Shown: positions 5,294-5,403 of the stretch, piece after piece | Layout: each line of letters starts with the position of its first letter | Position numbering within the stretch: the stretch's first letter is position 1 | NCBI GenBank assembly: GCA_002862585.1 | Contig: PKDP01000140.1 | Coordinates: 1 to 5,403 of the forward strand | From: Flavobacteriales bacterium | Lineage (GTDB): Bacteria; Bacteroidota; Bacteroidia; Flavobacteriales; UBA7312 | Length of the DNA stretch: 5,403 nucleotides | Direction of reading: 5' to 3' | The notes under the pieces: model-generated | Database searches by the model: none | Told to the model about the DNA's origin: nothing | What the model saw: the letters and a program-made list of their open reading frames with translations, nothing else | Position numbers and translations under genes: made by a program

Positions 5294-5403
5294 TGTTTTA
5301 AAGCTACTGGATTAATCTTTATCAGACCTACAAAATCCATTAATCTCATGATAGGATAGATGGGGTCAATCTCGTACCATTTTCTAGCAAAGTTTGCCAT
5401 TCC
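5290..5403 (-). CDS. Probable fatty-acid/acyl-CoA desaturase, C-terminal end only
   Basis: The frame is open from the right edge to a TAG at 5292-5290, giving 37 residues. It contains N-F-A-R-K-W-Y-E-I-D-P-I-Y followed by a hydrophobic R-L-M-D-F-V-G-L-I-K-I. This resembles the C-terminal tail that follows the last histidine box (H-N-N-H-H) of membrane fatty-acid desaturases, where N/S-A-x-x-x-W-Y/W-E-I-D and a G-L-x-K/R stretch recur. Such enzymes introduce double bases into acyl chains at the inner membrane with a di-iron centre, here meaning carbon-carbon double bonds. The histidine boxes would lie outside the window, so this rests on the tail alone. Its stop codon shares the palindrome CTAG (5290-5293) with the stop of the convergent gene. 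Confidence 0.6.
   Translation of the reverse strand, partial: GMANFARKWYEIDPIYPIMRLMDFVGLIKINPVALKH

Overview
The window looks like chromosomal DNA from a member of the Bacteroidota, most likely a flavobacterium-like organism. It is AT-rich, and its start codons are mostly preceded by A/T-rich sequence rather than Shine-Dalgarno motifs. Promoter-like sites fit the Bacteroidetes pattern TTG-N19..21-TAnnTTTG. One small exported protein has a signal peptide ending just before Gln, as is typical of this phylum. The genus cannot be fixed from sequence alone.

Layout, left to right. (1) Positions 2-589 hold the C-terminal half of a PLP-dependent transsulfuration enzyme (cystathionine gamma-synthase/lyase family). 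Its stop codon overlaps the start of a short-chain dehydrogenase similar to sepiapterin/benzil reductases (589-1290), so the two probably form one translationally coupled unit. (2) Positions 1291-1598 are a 308-base AT-rich stretch without a gene. It holds two promoter-like sites of the same architecture, a 27-base near-perfect palindrome and an A-tract/T-tract hairpin. (3) Two tandem small membrane-protein genes follow (1599-1823 and 1908-2138). They are diverged paralogues, each with two predicted membrane segments, and a clear intrinsic terminator (1841-1872) separates them. (4) On the minus strand is a full-length polA (2135-4942) with 5'-nuclease, proofreading and polymerase catalytic residues all present. 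(5) Divergent from polA, 51 bases away, is a 99-residue exported acidic protein of unknown function (4994-5293). (6) At the right edge (5290-5403, minus strand) are the last 37 residues of a probable acyl-CoA/fatty-acid desaturase.

The metabolic genes and polA are ordinary housekeeping genes. The most interesting part is 1291-2138: a pair of unrecognised small membrane proteins with an elaborate upstream region, a terminator between them, and the second gene convergent with polA with overlapping stop codons. Any polA transcript must read through this second gene in antisense until it reaches the inter-paralogue terminator. The other convergent pair in the window (99-residue protein and desaturase) also shares its stop-codon bases. 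I see no CRISPR array, insertion sequence, phage module, tRNA or rRNA.
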